Shown here in pieces: positions 22,064 through 35,164 of a stretch of DNA of 64,000 nucleotides (its first letter is position 1; the number at the start of each line of letters is the position of its first letter). The stretch comes from Straminergon stramineum (lineage: Eukaryota > Streptophyta > Bryopsida > Hypnales > Calliergonaceae). Location: positions 9,798,501-9,862,500 of the forward strand of contig OY987269.1 of NCBI GenBank assembly GCA_963920665.1, in the 5' to 3' direction. The notes below the pieces were generated by a model that was not told the origin of the DNA, searched no databases, and was given only the letters and a program-made list of their open reading frames with translations. The translations under genes and the position numbers were made by a program.

Positions 22064-23720
22064 ACAGAGCAATCTGTAATATTACTAGTAGATGGGGCAT
22101 TACTCGCCAATAACAATACAACTTTTTGTTTTTTGTTTTGACACAAGCGTGTTGAAGAACACACTGCAAGGGTTTCTGTCAGGGAAAAAGGCTGATTTCA
22201 CACTAGATAAACTACCCTGTCACAACCAAGTATTGAACCTGCAACAATGCCATTCGGTTTGGGTACCTTTCCACCATCATCCGATAGTTTAGGGTCATCT
22301 CAGACCAACAACACAACTTTTTGAAAACTAGTTGAGTTGGTCCAAAGATAGTTCTATTGATTGCAGCTTGGCAAAGAATAAAAATTTGGTACTAAACATT
22401 GTTTCATTTCAATTGATTTTAAATTAAAAAAATTCTTAACATATTCACATATTCACAAATTCTATAACTTAATTTTATAAATTAACAAGTTTTCAAAATT
22501 TGAAATTGAATAATTGAAAATCCAAAAATTTGGAAATATAAGTGCAAAACATATAATGTTTCAAATTTTAAACATCAAAATTTAAGAAAATATCAAATTT
22601 ATCAATTCATCAATTTTCAAGTTATAATTTATCAAATTAAAATTTGAAGTTGAGAAAATTAGAAATTCACTAATTCATATATTTCATGATTTTACAATTT
22701 CAAGCTATCCAAATTTTAATTAAATGTAAATGATAGTAGTAGGAAGAACATTAAAGCTGTAGTGTTGAAATTTAATAAAAGATAAGATTGAAGAATTGAA
22801 AAATTGACAAACTACAACTCTTAATTTACAAATTAAAAAATTCAAATGTATAGAAAATTGCAATTTTTTAATTTTCAATTTGAAGAATATAGAAGTTCAT
22901 ATTCACAAATCCACAAATTTAAAGATTTCATATTTCTCTACATATGAAGATGCTTCATTTGTGAATCACCTTGTTGTGTATTTCGCCAATTCACAATTTT
23001 CAACCACAAGAATCATCTTCTCTGAATATGAGCCTAAGTATTGATATGAAGTTTATTATGTCTGACTAGTTTCTCCTCCAATTCAAAAATTCAAAAATTT
23101 CCTAAAATTTAGTAGTTTACTGCAGCTTGAATGTTGGGCTCCTAATCATGGTGTTTATAGGCCCAAAGTGGTCATAGTCTGATCCTTTCCGGATCATATT
23201 TTGAAAATTCATCAGTAACGGTTCCCAATCAATTATTCCTTATCATGTAAGATCAAGAGATATAATTTATTTTAAACTCAAAAGAAGTTCAATTTTAATG
23301 AATTGAAGCTCGGAATGCTTGATTGAGATTGCATAAGAATGTAATAGAGTAGGAATTGCATACGATTGCATTTGAGAATGGGTTGTTTGTATGCAAAATT
23401 CATTTGACTTAAACTTTGTTACTCTACTTTAGAGAGTTCTACACGGAGTAAGATCCTGCTAGAACAGCGACCAACGCGTTGTGGATTATACAAAAAGCCT
23501 CAATTGTGCTGATGAGAACTCACGGGCACCTTTGGTACAGACCTCTGAAACAACTTGTCTACGGATTTTTAGAACGCCCAATACAGCACAAAATTGTTTC
23601 GCTCAAATTCAATAGAGATGAACATCACTATTGTCGGTAACGCCTAGAAGACAAACTATTCACAGAAGAATTCCAATGAACAGCAGCTCCTAGAAGGTAA
23701 CTAACCAAGTGTCTAGTTGC
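22064..23720. other. AT-rich intergenic DNA and peroxiredoxin 3' region
   Basis: 22350-23100 is low-complexity DNA rich in aattt/aaatt words, with no structure I can name. 23400-23720 is less AT-rich and probably includes the 3' UTR of the minus-strand peroxiredoxin gene. Confidence 0.4.
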
Positions 23721-26700
23721 TTAGATGGCTTCGAAATACTCCTTGCTGAGCTTGGAATCGGGCTTCATCGTCTTTTCTCCGGGCTTCCATCCGGCGGGGC
23801 AGACCTCATCTGGGTTGTCTTGCACGTATTGCACAGCCTGTGACATTCAAAGGGGTATCAGACCAAAATCGAGGTGTAGCAACTAGCCAACAAATGTTGA
23901 CTGTCAGGGAAGTATAAGAATCGGAAAGCAAACGGTACTGAACTCAGGCCTAAGAATACACGACTATCTAGTCAATTTAGAGTCATACCTGCAATGTGCG
24001 AAGAGTTTCGTCAACGCTTCGCCCAATACCAAGGTTGTTGATAGTCGCATGCTGGATGACACCCTGCTTGTCAATAATGAAAAGCCCCCTAAGAGCGATG
24101 CCCTGCAAAGAAAAAAATCATGGCCTGGATTAGAAGTGATGAAACGTGAAATTGGTCAGTTAGCAAATGATGAAAATCGGCAAAACTGCGCAGTTGTAAC
24201 TTCAGAGAAACTCTTCATTCCTTCTTAGTAATCGATATTTTTTCTATTATTCTATTTTCCTGTATTAAGTCCATACCACTGACATGCGTCAAAAAAGTCG
24301 TTTATTGTATTAACTGCCAAGATGAGATAACAACTTTCCATCTCATCTGCGAATTAGTAATTATGTCCTTTAATGGACCGGACTCACGAAGTTGCAAATA
24401 TATTGTCTACTGCTTCCTCCTAGTGTTAGAATGTTGGAACTTTACGAAAGTTGAAATTTGTATTAGTTACGACTCATTGCCTCTCTCACATAGAGGGTAG
24501 ACTTCACATGGAACTGCATCTATACAAGATTACAGTATTTCAGAATCACCTATTATATTACATACACAATGTCCCGACCTTTCCATCCATGTTCTGGAGT
24601 CCTAGAATGGAGCCCGCTGCAAGGATTTACGTTGCAACGGGGTGTACTGATACATATTAAAAACCATGTACTTTACCTGGTCCGGAATCAAGACATTGAA
24701 GGCCTTCGAGATCTTCTTGGTAATGTCTGAAACAATGGGGTAGTTCAAGTCGCCAAGGCCACCGGTCTTCCGGTCGGTTTGAATCCACGCAAGATGCGAG
24801 AACTGCAGAAAGTGTGAAAATAAGATACCTAGAGATGGAGAAAAAACTATGAATACTTCATGAGCAAATGCATAGCTCGACTGTCAAATAATTCCTAACC
24901 CTATAGACGGGACAATCCCAGAACGTCTCCATAGCTTCACATAACATTCTTAAACTTCAAGCTAGGGGACCCTTTGCTTCCCATGAAATGTGGGCCACTG
25001 TAACACAAATTTTTCTTGTTACAGTGACACTGTAGATGGACCCCCCAACCTCCCTGTTCAAGAATGTTGTGGAGTCACAAAGAGAAGCTCCTGCAAATAT
25101 TAGGAGAACACACTCACAATGCAGCTCGCTTCAAACAAAATACAATGAGACGGAAGAGGTTGGTATAATTACCACGCTGTCGGTTGACACACCGATAACC
25201 TCAGTGTCAAGCTTGTCGAACTCGGAGTACCGGTCACTGAAGGCAGTAATTTCTGCAGGCACCAACTCCCATTATAAGCGCACGATTCTTTTCATTACTC
25301 GTAATACTCTTGAAGAACATGCGAGCTTCATTCACATGCACTCGGGCAACGGGGACTAAAATCTCGGAAAGAAAAATATATATACCAATGTGTATATACA
25401 AGCATTCAAAAAAATTACCAGAATGTTTAGCTCCATAAACATATAATCATTCCTCACGAAGGTGAATAGCTGGTATTTAAACACCATCACAGAAGTAGCA
25501 TTAATACCTGTTGGGCACACGAATGTGAAGTCCAATGGGTAGAAAAACAAGACGACATACTTCTTTCCAATGTATTCAGAGAGCTTGATCTGCGTGTTTG
25601 AAAAAAGTCTGTCAGTCTAAATATGGATGAACATATGAGCAACTTCCTTCGTTTATAGCAGGTTAAGTTTGTAGTATTTCAAGCAAATGTATATTCCTGT
25701 GTTTGAATTTTAGAGTTTGATAGAACGGCATCATACAGGAGCAAAGAACAGCAACATTTCTTGTATTACAGCACCGTAATTGGAAAACCGCTCACATGCT
25801 CAGAAAACAGTCACCAGTCATTGACGAGATGAAGAAAATTCCAGAAGATAAAGCTCGAATAGAAGGTTCAAACCATACCTTAATAAACTCTTGGTCAAAC
25901 ACAGCCTCTGCTTCAAAGTCTGGCGCAATGTTACCGATGAGTGGCTCGTATTGACCCTGGACACACAAGACGTGTAACAGATTTAGTTTTCTGCAGGTCC
26001 TGAATCCCGAATTACAATCTCCCCTCAATACGCTCGAAGCACACAGATCCAAAAAGTAAAGATGAAAAAGGGCAAAGCGAAACCGTTCGAGGCCAATAGT
26101 AGATTCCACAGACTGATAATATGTGTTGTGAATGAGCCCTGACTAATTCGTAAACTCACGTGATCCCAAGGTTCAGTGTTATCCTCGACAACAGACCAAT
26201 TCACCAGAAACCACAGGAGCTTGTTACCCCTCAGAAAGCGAAATCACATTACTGATAGTGAGGCCACGTCCTGATTTCGATACAGTGCCAAAGTTCGTCT
26301 ACCCAAACTGAGCAGGACTCGTGCAACAATAGGTTTTGACACAATCGCTGAAGAACGCCAGCTACAATGTCACAGTTCTCCCGCAATCCAATATGAAATT
26401 TCAGTTTCCAATACCAAACAGCGAATTCCGTCAATGTGGTAGTCTTCAGTCTCCGTCGATATGAGAGTTTAATGTACATCAATAGGAGAGTTTAATGTCT
26501 CTTCCCTTATTACCAAACAGCATCTTCCGCCAATATGTCAATCAATTTCTCCCAGAATTTCAAATTTATTCTACATGCGACCTGTGCTCATCTTCTTGAA
26601 GTTGAAAATCCCCGCCAGAAACGAATAAAAAGTCCAGCGTTTATATTGTCACCATCAGACCATTCGCCCATTGTTTCTAGCAAGTTTAAAATCTGCTCCA

Positions 26701-27908
26701 ATTAACTGATGAATTTCAATTAAGTAATAAGTCTCATTGAATTACATCGGATGTTGGACATCAATCGAAACATGCGAGGCAGTTTTCGACCTGAACCGCA
26801 CCGAAAACTCGCTCAATCATGTCCTTCCATTTACACTCACATACACGCCCACTAAAATTCAAAACCACAGAAAATTCCTGACATTCACTCGATAATACCA
26901 CGAGAGTATCAATGGCGCTACGGACGAATCGACCAAAACCGCTCCATCATATATTATATAGCAAATATCAAAACCCCAGACTCAACGAAAACGAAACTCA
27001 AAAAAATTTCACCATTGCAACAAACAACTCTTCACCAAAACAGATATAATTCATCACATTCTCTCGTCAATCCAAAACCTCGACCAAAACCACTCCATTA
27101 TTTATTACATCGCAAATATCCTTCTCCCCATTCCCAACTAAATACACTTTACAAAGGAATTCACAATAGCAAGAAGTATGCATCCACCGAAACCAGACAT
27201 TATTCTTCACATTCTCTCGTTAAACCACGACACTACCACCGCCTCGACCAAAACCGCTCCATTAATAATTACATTGCAAGTATCAATATCCTTATTCCCA
27301 ACAAAATACGCTTCAAAAACGAATTCACCATTGCGACAACAAAAAAACATCCACCAAAACCAGACATAGGCACCGCATTCTCTGGTCAAACCACAAGAGT
27401 GCCACGGCCTCGACCAAAACCGCCCGATTATTTATGACATCTCAAAAATCAAAATCCCTATTCCTAGCATAAAACACTATAAAAACGAATTCACAAGAAA
27501 GCATCCACCAAAACCAGACACAGGTATGCTTCACATTCCTTTGGTGAAGCCACAAGAGTACGAAGGCCCAAACCAAAACCTCACTACATCGCGAATATCA
27601 ATATCCCCTTCTCCACAAACCACTTCAAAATTTCCACGAATGCACGGACTCACCGCAGTAGCGACGACTACGCCTCTCCGCTGCGAGTTAGCCTTGACTC
27701 CAGCTCCAGCGCTTCTTTTGGCGAGGGCCACATTGGAGGAGGCGAGACGGGCACCGAAGCTCCTCCCGAGTCCGGAGAACGCCTTGGGCACAGCCAACGA
27801 CGTGGAGGTGGCGGTGGCGGTGGCGGTGGCGGTAGCAGTGGAGGGGCGGGCGATGGCGGCCGGGGAGGCGACGACGCCGGAGGCTGCAGCCATCATAGCG
27901 CACGCCAT
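23721..27908 (-). CDS. Chloroplast 2-Cys peroxiredoxin (thioredoxin-dependent peroxidase)
   Basis: Exons in transcript order: 27908-27654, 25956-25879, 25589-25508, 25252-25173, 24802-24677, 24102-23989, 23837-23721. All have GT-AG junctions and join to 283 residues. The enzyme reduces H2O2 and organic peroxides in plastids, recycled by thioredoxins or NTRC. Residues 1 to about 80 form an Ala/Ser/Thr/Arg-rich transit peptide with a (TA)5 run near 24-34. The peroxidatic Cys is 136 (DFTFVCPT), the resolving Cys is 258 (DEVCPAGW). GGLG (179-182) and the C-terminal YF (279-280) are the two motifs that make typical 2-Cys Prx sensitive to over-oxidation. ATG 27908 is chosen over an upstream in-frame TTG. 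Intron 1 (1697 bp) carries a tandem array. Corresponds to plant BAS1/2-CysPrx; paralogue naming is not possible. Confidence 0.97.
26900..27653. repeat. Degenerate tandem array (about 160 bp x 4-5) in peroxiredoxin intron 1
   Basis: The marker gaccaaaacc (diverged in the last unit) recurs at 26931, 27082, 27246, 27412 and 27571, a period of 151-166 bp. Units also share gaattcac, catccaccaaaaccagac, cacattctct and aatatc-ccttattccc blocks. The last unit runs to within a few bases of the exon 1 donor at 27653. Frames read through it are not genes. Confidence 0.85.
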
Positions 27909-28251
27909 AGCCAAAGGGAATTTTGCAACGACACGAGGTTAAAGCCCCTTCGGAGACAAGGTGGAGTGAGAGGTGGACAGACTTTGGGAAGGGATTTATG
28001 CATTTGTGCGGGCAAGGGGACTTCCCGGGCGGTGATAGGGGCGGCCAAGGAGAGTGTGCACCGTCTATTTGTTATCCACTTGGCGCTGGCCGTCCATCTG
28101 GTGCATGACTGTGGATATGGGGCCCCTTTCTTTCTTCCTTCGCTTCCGCAAGGCAGGCTGCAACAGCAGGCGGTGACTTCTATGTTCCAAAAATAAATAA
28201 ATAAATTGGGGCCAAGCTTTGTAGGGGGAAGGAAAGAGAATTTTTTTTTTT

Positions 28252-28720
28252 GGAATTCTACATGGAAGTGTGTAATGTAATGTGTGCAAGAAGAGAATCA
28301 GAATTGATGGCTGGCATAATTTTAGGGAGAGATTCAGGGGAGGCAACTTTCCCACTTCTAAAAAATTATTGGACTTGAACTTTGCAGGAAAGAGAAAAGA
28401 AATGTCGGAATTCTACATGGAAGAGTGTAATGTAATGTGTGCAATAGGAGAATCAGAATTGATGGTTGGTATAATTTTAGAGAGAGGTTTGTGAAATGTG
28501 AGGGAGAAGCGACTTTCCAACTTCTAGAAAATTATTGGACTTGAACTTTGCAGGAAAGAGAAAAGAAATCATGTCAAAATTCTATATGGAAGTGTGTAAT
28601 GTAATGTTTGCAAAAGGGGAATGAAACTGATGGCTAGAAAATATCTTGGGAAAGGCTTGTGAAATGTGGGGGAGGTAACTTTCCAATTGCTAGAAAATTA
28701 TTGGATTGGGAACTTTTTTT
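28252..28720. repeat. Three tandem units (about 155-170 bp) upstream of the peroxiredoxin gene
   Basis: Units start at 28252, 28407 and 28576 with rr-aattctayatggaag, followed by gtgtaatgtaatgt, then a gaat.agaattgatgg block, then caactttcc-a-tt-ctaaaaaattattgga. Units 1 and 2 are closest; unit 3 is diverged and truncated. It lies 340-810 bp 5' of the minus-strand ATG, so it may be in the promoter. Confidence 0.9.
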
Positions 28721-29079
28721 AGTTGCTTTTGGTTTGACAACAAGGCAAAGCTACTCCTAGAATGAAGTTTCTCCCTACTCACATAGAAGTGAAAGCATCA
28801 AATAACAATGGGCAAACTAACAATTCCAACTCTAGAAAACATAGAACTTCATTTCCAATTTGCATATAACTTGGAAGTCTAGAATTAGAAATGAATTTTC
28901 AAGTCTTCCACAATAATTGGAATTATTTATGCGAAAGTTCATGATGTTTTCACGCAATCTATGTGGGTAGGGAGAGACTTCATTGTAGAAGTAGCTTTGC
29001 CTTTTTGTCAAACTAAAACCAACTAAAGACTTCATGTCCAATGTCAAAAATAGTTTTCCAGAAGTTGGAAGTCCCCTTC
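28669..29079. repeat. Large foldback (arms about 130 bp) next to the tandem units
   Basis: The left arm (28669-28797) includes aactttccaattgctagaaa, tagttgcttttggtttgaca, aaggcaaagctactcc and gaagtttctccctac. Its reverse complement, with about 10-15% mismatches, is at 28938-29079 (gtagggagagacttc, gtagctttgcctttttgtca, gttttccagaagttggaa). The spacer is about 140 bp. The left arm overlaps the end of tandem unit 3. Confidence 0.85.
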
Positions 29080-30030
29080 TTATTTATGTTCCCAAGATTT
29101 TCCCTTTGACAATTTTTTATTACAATTTGTTTAATGTGTTAAAACTTTTAAGTTTAATGTACTCTTTAACTCCTAAATGCCCATTCTCAAGTGTCTATTT
29201 TAAGGACAATTGAAAGTTCAAGGAAATTCCCATGAAGTCATTTTTAATTGAATTTTTCTGAAATTTTGCCACAAGATGTGGACATGTATCTCCCTTGTGA
29301 GAGTATTTTTTTTTCTAATTAGATGTCAAGAATCAAAAGTCATATTGCCCAAAGTTGTTTGGGCAAAGTAGACAACTTTCAAGTAACATGTATAGAATTC
29401 CTCTTCAACTTCTAAAGTATGATGTAGGATGCAACTATTGAAAAAACTAACCATATGTAGTACAAATTTTGCACTCCGTTGGCCTATTGGTTAGCATTAG
29501 AAAAAATAAGTATAATTTCAAACGAGACAACCTTCTAATTTGAACAGGTTTATTTTGTTTCTTTCTCAATGTCCATTTTGAAAATTTCAGCCTAGAATGT
29601 GCCTTGGTTCTTAGGAGTGAACAAGCTTTATCCAAAATTTGCCAAAAAAAAGCAAAAAATTAAACATCACTCTTTTGTCATTTTTTTGTAAAATCTTATT
29701 AAAAAATTTCTCCTATAAGTTTTTCTAAAAAAGTTTAACAAATTTTAACATAATATTATATGAAAAATGTCATAAGGAAAATCCCTAAAAACATAAATAG
29801 AAAGAGCAATTTTGTATGAGTGTATAGGTACAACTAATTTTCACTATATTGTATCCACAATTATAAATTTTACTTCTTATTTTTATTTTATTTTTCCAAA
29901 GTTTATAGACAAATCTTTGAGGTCCAATATCTTCTTCAACTTGAAAGTTGAAATGGCATGACATTTACTCTCTACTCCATCCCTAGTTGAGGACTCTCCA
30001 AAGGTATATTCCAAACTTGATTTTTTAGTG
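29080..30030. other. AT-rich intergenic DNA
   Basis: No gene seen. TTAACTCCTAAATGCCC near 29164 looks like a lone left end of a TTAA-type element; no matching right end was found. Confidence 0.4.
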
Positions 30031-30260
30031 TTAACCCCTAAAGTCCTAAGAGTTTCTTGGGGGGACTCTTGAAGGTTTGGGCAAGTAATTGTAATCTCAA
30101 TTTTTAGTAAGATATTTTTAAAAATTAGATACTTAGAAAAACTAATTAGCGTTTTAGGAAGATAATTTTTCTTTCAATCAATGCCCATGAACAAAAGTTA
30201 TGCCACAAAATAGGCGAAGGTGAGCTATAAAAAATTTAAATTTAAATTTAAATAATTTAC

Positions 30261-30332
<72 letters not shown>

Positions 30333-30560
30333 CTTATAGATTATATTTCTGTATATGTTAAAAGATTTGATTCATTCCATTTGGATAAGTAAGGTGAAAG
30401 TTATAAAGCTTCTTATTTGTGGGCAATCTTAATAAATTCTTGAAAACTTAATGCATTGGATCCATTCTTGAATTTAATTTTAACAATATTTCCAAAAAAA
30501 TTGCATGTGGAGTGGGTTGTAGCCCATTATTTTTTCAATGGATGAAAGTCCTTGTTGGAA
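30031..30560. mobile_element. Family A TTAA-type element, partial copy 3
   Basis: Begins TTAACCCCTAAAGTCC, then matches the family A opening (gactcttgaaggtttggg, taatctcaattttt). The right end was not identified, so the end coordinate is approximate. It contains an (AT)n run. Confidence 0.4.
30266..30330. repeat. (AT)n microsatellite
   Basis: About 65 bp of uninterrupted AT dinucleotide repeat. Confidence 0.95.
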
Positions 30561-33330
30561 TCTTACATGGCCGAAGTGGATAGTGACTTTCTAGACCAAA
30601 GGGGAGTATTTTTTAGGAAAGTCTTGGAAGTACCCAAGGCCAAGAGGAGATTCAAGAAGCATTTCTTAAACCAATAATACATGTTTATTTATTGCTTATT
30701 TTTGGATTATTTTTGGCCTAAAATCATCAACAATAGTTGAATAATGGTGAGAGACAAAACATAACGACATACAAACTTATAGGGTAGTGTTGACTACAAG
30801 AGGTTCCATAACTATGGCATAAATCTAAAAAAGGCTTCTACGGATAACTCTACTTAAAATATTCAACTCAAGTGCACAATGGGTCATAACTCAACTCTTT
30901 TGGCTTACACCAAATGTTTTGGCCACCATAGTAGAACTATTCATTACCAAACACTTAAGCATTTTGTGCATGATCTAGAGTAGTAGAAGGCATTGTTAAT
31001 TTTTTTGCCTTGTAGAGAGATAGAAATGATGGGCATTGTCAAATTTTCATAATTTTTTTCCTTAAATTCAAATTATTATGAATTTTAGAAGCCTAAAATT
31101 GGCCTTCACCCATCTCCAACACGTAGATTCTTTCATCATTGCTCATCATAAAGACTAATTTGCTCTCAAAACTAAGCAGATGTGTCATAACACTAAAGGC
31201 TAGAAGATAGTGGGAAACCAAGAAACTAATGGTTATTTATCAATCATCTCTTTGTTGAATTTCCCATTACCTATGTATTGACCATGGGGCCTAGATGGTC
31301 ATGGGTGGTTCTACCATACCTACTTATAAGTCCCTTGTTTCAAGCATGGTACTCCACTTACAATGGTCTCATCCATTGAACAAGGTACCAATTTTATTCA
31401 TGGGTTGGAGCCCGAATTTTTTAGTATAAAGATGCCCTTAATATACCCTTGCATTTTTCAATTGAATTGTCCTTTGCATCTTCATTTGATAGAATGACAA
31501 ATGATCTTGTTACTATTTTGATATAGCATTTCACTTGTTGGCCCCAACGCAATGATACCACTAATTGTATTGTAACTGAACCTAATGTATCACTTATTTG
31601 GAGGGCTTTGTAATGTGTTATGTCTAGGGATCCACCAACAATCCAAAACATCTCATGAAGAAATGTGTGGTTCTTTGTTTTACCGAATTACTCTATTATG
31701 TTGATCCACATGTCTTACTGATTGTTGGAATCCACATTGAAATATTGTGAAGTGTCTTCAAGGGCTTAAATCCTTTTTTGAAATGTTGTTATGTTGATCC
31801 ATGTGGGTATTCGGTCAAAGATGCCCATGTAGGAATGGGACCTTTACTCTCAAACCTACTTCCACAAAATGTCATTTCTAGACTATCATTCATTTTTGGC
31901 TGAGAATCTTGTCTTGATAATGCAAAATTCCCTTGGTACTACAAGATGCTTACTACACTTTTTTTCAAGTGATGTTCTAGGAAGGTTTGCATAGTGGACT
32001 ACATCCTTATGGTCGATGTTAGCCCTCTTTTGCTTAGTAGGACTCTAGATCATTGCTACATTCTTTTTTCATTTGTCGAAGAACTCTCGTTTTCAAATAC
32101 CAATCGTGTTATTCCAGACATTAGTGCTGATATTATTTTGTTCATTTATCCCTTAGAAAACTATAAATCTATTTTAGATTATTTGAAGTTTTCTCAAAGG
32201 CTTGGTCAATTTCATTATGAGGTGGCAAAATCCATTGAATAAAGACAACTTGATTAGTAGGAAATTTTCTGGTGACTAGTTCTTTGGAAATGAATTGGTT
32301 GCCAACCAATAAGTTGGCTTTAGTTCCTATGTTTTGTAGTCCTATAGTTCAAAAACTATAGTTCCTTAGTTGGAATTCTATAATTTTGTAGTTAGGTAGT
32401 TCAAAATTTGTACTTTTATAGTTTGATAGTCAGTGTTGTAGCTTAATAATTCAATTATGTTTTAGCTACCAAACAACAAATGTACATTAGTTTATGTCTT
32501 ATCTTTAATTAAATGCACAAGGTAGCTTTCATATCATCAATGTATTTGCCTTTCTAATCCACAAGTTTTTATTGCTTTAAGTAGAAAATGTGATATTGGC
32601 TACTAGCCCTTTTATTTATGGAGTGTGCAATACTCCATAATTAGTTAAGTAGAGGTTCTTTCTAGCAATCCTCCAAATGAATCTAGTGGCTTAGTTCTAT
32701 TTGGTGTAAACCCCAAAGCTAGTTACCATAGCTATCTTCCAATCCAATCACTTCATTCTTTGGGCTTTAACCCAAACTTCTTTAGTTTAAACATGCCCTA
32801 AGGAGTACAATTCAATGAAAGGCTAAAACATACAACATTGAAATAGACATTTAGTTGGTTGAATTTGAAATACTTCTTGTATTAAAAATAAATTCCCCAT
32901 ATATATACATTTATCCAATACCTAGGGATTCAAAATCCACAAGTACCAACTAATTTCAAGAGATATATTGCAAGGATTTTATAACATATGTACATTCGAA
33001 ATTTAAGAAATGTATAGGCTAGCAACTAACACACTAAGCATTCTCCTATAAGAAGATGATTAGTTAAGGAGATACTAGGCCTCTCGAGACGCCTCTATAT
33101 CCCATGTAGTGTCACTCTAGATCTTCAAATCTGGCTTGAGATTTTGGAGTAATCTTAATGTAGCGATTATACAAATACAAAGCTTGAAAGGAAACAAGGC
33201 TAATCAAGTTATGCATTTGCTTGACAATACTCTGCAGTTATGAGGCTAGACATTAGCAATCCCTTAAGGAACGAAATCATGACCCTCAATAGGTATTGCA
33301 AGTTCCTAGGTTTGACCTTTGACTCCAAAT
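30561..33330. other. AT-rich intergenic DNA, no gene recognised
   Basis: Two weak open frames (31421-31651 minus; 31994-32242 plus) have no recognisable domain. 32320-32460 is dense in diverged tagtt words, including a short inverted pair tatagtt/aactata. Confidence 0.4.
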
Positions 33331-33354
33331 ATTGTGTATAGTGGGATGCCCTTA

Positions 33355-33475
33355 TACGAGGGCCTCCCTTTGTGTGAGGGCCCTACCTCGAAGGCGAGGA
33401 CTAGAGCCTAAGCCTCAAGGGCAAGACCCTCACACAACAAGAGGCCCTTGTGTGAGGGCGTCCCGTTGTGTTAAG
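33355..33475. repeat. Short inverted plus direct GC-rich repeat
   Basis: gggcctccctttgtgtgagg (33359) pairs in reverse with accctcacacaacaagagg (33425). The word tgtgtgagggc appears twice in direct orientation (33370 and 33449). It is unusually GC-rich for its surroundings. Confidence 0.55.
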
Positions 33476-33635
33476 TACACACACCTCCCCACAATAGTAG
33501 TGCCAGGCACTATTATAAAGGCATTACGTCCCATAAGTAGGGATAATTTCTATACATGCTGAGCCTTGAAGTGCTTAATGTACAAGTAGGAAGGTGAAAC
33601 ATTGAATACGGGTTGTTCAAAGTGTTTTTGTAGGG

Positions 33636-34354
33636 CAAGTCAACCCTTGAGAATGACCATTTTTTGTAGCATTCTACCAAACTAGTTTTGTCTTTTGCTA
33701 TAACTTTTGAAGCATGATTCCAATGAATTTGATTTTTTTTCTTGCATATCCCTCATTTCTCAAAAAAATTTAAAACCCATTTTATATTTAAAGTTAATTT
33801 CTCTCATTTTTTTATTTTCAATTTTTTTTTGTTTTTAGTACTGAGGAGTATCCAAATTTTATTGATCTAGAACTAAAATTTTGGTGGTCTATTCCTACAC
33901 TAGTTGGACATGTTTCTATTGAGGGGCATCAAAAAATACATTATTTTGTGTCCTCCATGTCTGTGCAAATATGCCAAAAATGGGGCTCTATGGCACGCAT
34001 ACTTTTGAATATTGAAGATGGTTTCAAGTTCATTTTTTTTGTGAAATCTCATCACCATCAAATCCTCAAAAATTGCCAATGTTTAGTTTTTTTCACTATG
34101 ATTTATTTATTGAAAATGAAAATGTTGAAATACCCCTTTTCTAGGACATTTAGAATTTTACATTCAAAGATGAAGTAGGTAACATGAATACTTTCTATTG
34201 TCCAATTTTAATTATTTTGCCATGTGTCGAATGCATGTAATGTTCCTGTGACATGCAATTTGGCTAATTTAGGTGATATTTTTCTAATATGAATTCGATC
34301 CATCAAACTGGCCATTATGAAACCAAAAGCCTTTGGTTTTGAAGGGTTTAAAAT
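33636..34354. mobile_element. Possible TTAA-type element, diverged (about 720 bp)
   Basis: The left end tcaacccttgagaatgacca and the right end tggttttgaagggtttaa are rough inverted repeats of the CCCTTGAA type seen in other TTAA elements here. The terminal TTAA is mutated on the left. Weak support. Confidence 0.3.
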
Positions 34355-34401
34355 TTTACCTAACCCTAGGTGGAAATCATTTTTTCAAACAAGCTACTAC
34401 A

Positions 34402-35037
34402 CTACAAGAAGATGTGCCCCAATAGTAGTGACTCACTTTTTAAGCAAGGTCCTATATAAACTATTATCACTCTATTATCACTTTCTATAAAATAAACCAA
34501 CTTATTATCACTCTTATTTGAATTTAGCCCTTATCTACAAAAAGATGCAAAAATGTGTACTAGTCTATTATCACCCAAATTTAAATTCCATGTATGTCTA
34601 GTATTATCATGGTTGTTCACCCAAGCAACTTGACAACACGACGAACACGACGTCCAACACGTCTAGTAGATCCCCTCATCCATCTAATAAAGTCAACCTT
34701 AAGGTTGACTTTGAAATAAATCACTTTCTATTTTCAATCTTGCCATATTTGAGTTTCATTTTATTGAAGTGTCTCAATTTAATAATCACTTATTACATTC
34801 TATATTATGAATCATAACTAAAGTGAGATTTCAAATTGTCTTTACTATTAGAATAAGGGCTTATTCAACAAAATTGTCAAGTATACATGACACTTGTCTT
34901 ATACAACATGCAACGTCAGACAAACAACTCGACACCCGAATCCCAAAATGTGTTTGACAGAACAACCCTATCTAGTAGTACATGAGGGCACTAGAGGTAC
35001 ATGAAAATTGAATTTGGGTGATAATAGGCTAGTTTAT
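34402..35037. mobile_element. CACTA-like element remnant
   Basis: CACTACAAGAAGATGTG at 34402 is the classic CACTA (EnSpm) terminus. It is followed by many subterminal copies of tattatcac (34450-34580), as in that superfamily. An inverted copy of the 34557-34590 segment (ctattatcacccaaatttaa) lies at 35007-35037. No opposite TTCTTGTAGTG end was found, so it is truncated or rearranged. Confidence 0.5.
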
Positions 35038-35164
35038 CTTAGAACATCCCTACTTGTCTTGCAAAGTGGATGACTTGTCCAAGGTGGCTTACAAAATTGC
35101 CCCATCCATTTTGCAAAATTAGTTTGTTTTGCAAGCCAAAGTGTGGCTTGCAAACCGCATGAGA

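Noticed and set aside
27015..27437. 140-codon plus-strand frame rich in Pro, Lys and His
   Set aside because: It is the translation of the tandem array inside peroxiredoxin intron 1, antisense to the gene.
27909..27914. Upstream TTG as start of the peroxiredoxin
   Set aside because: Non-ATG start is unlikely in a plant nuclear gene; ATG at 27906-27908 is in a good context.
31421..32242. Possible reverse-transcriptase fragments
   Set aside because: The frames have no RT motif; treated as chance ORFs.
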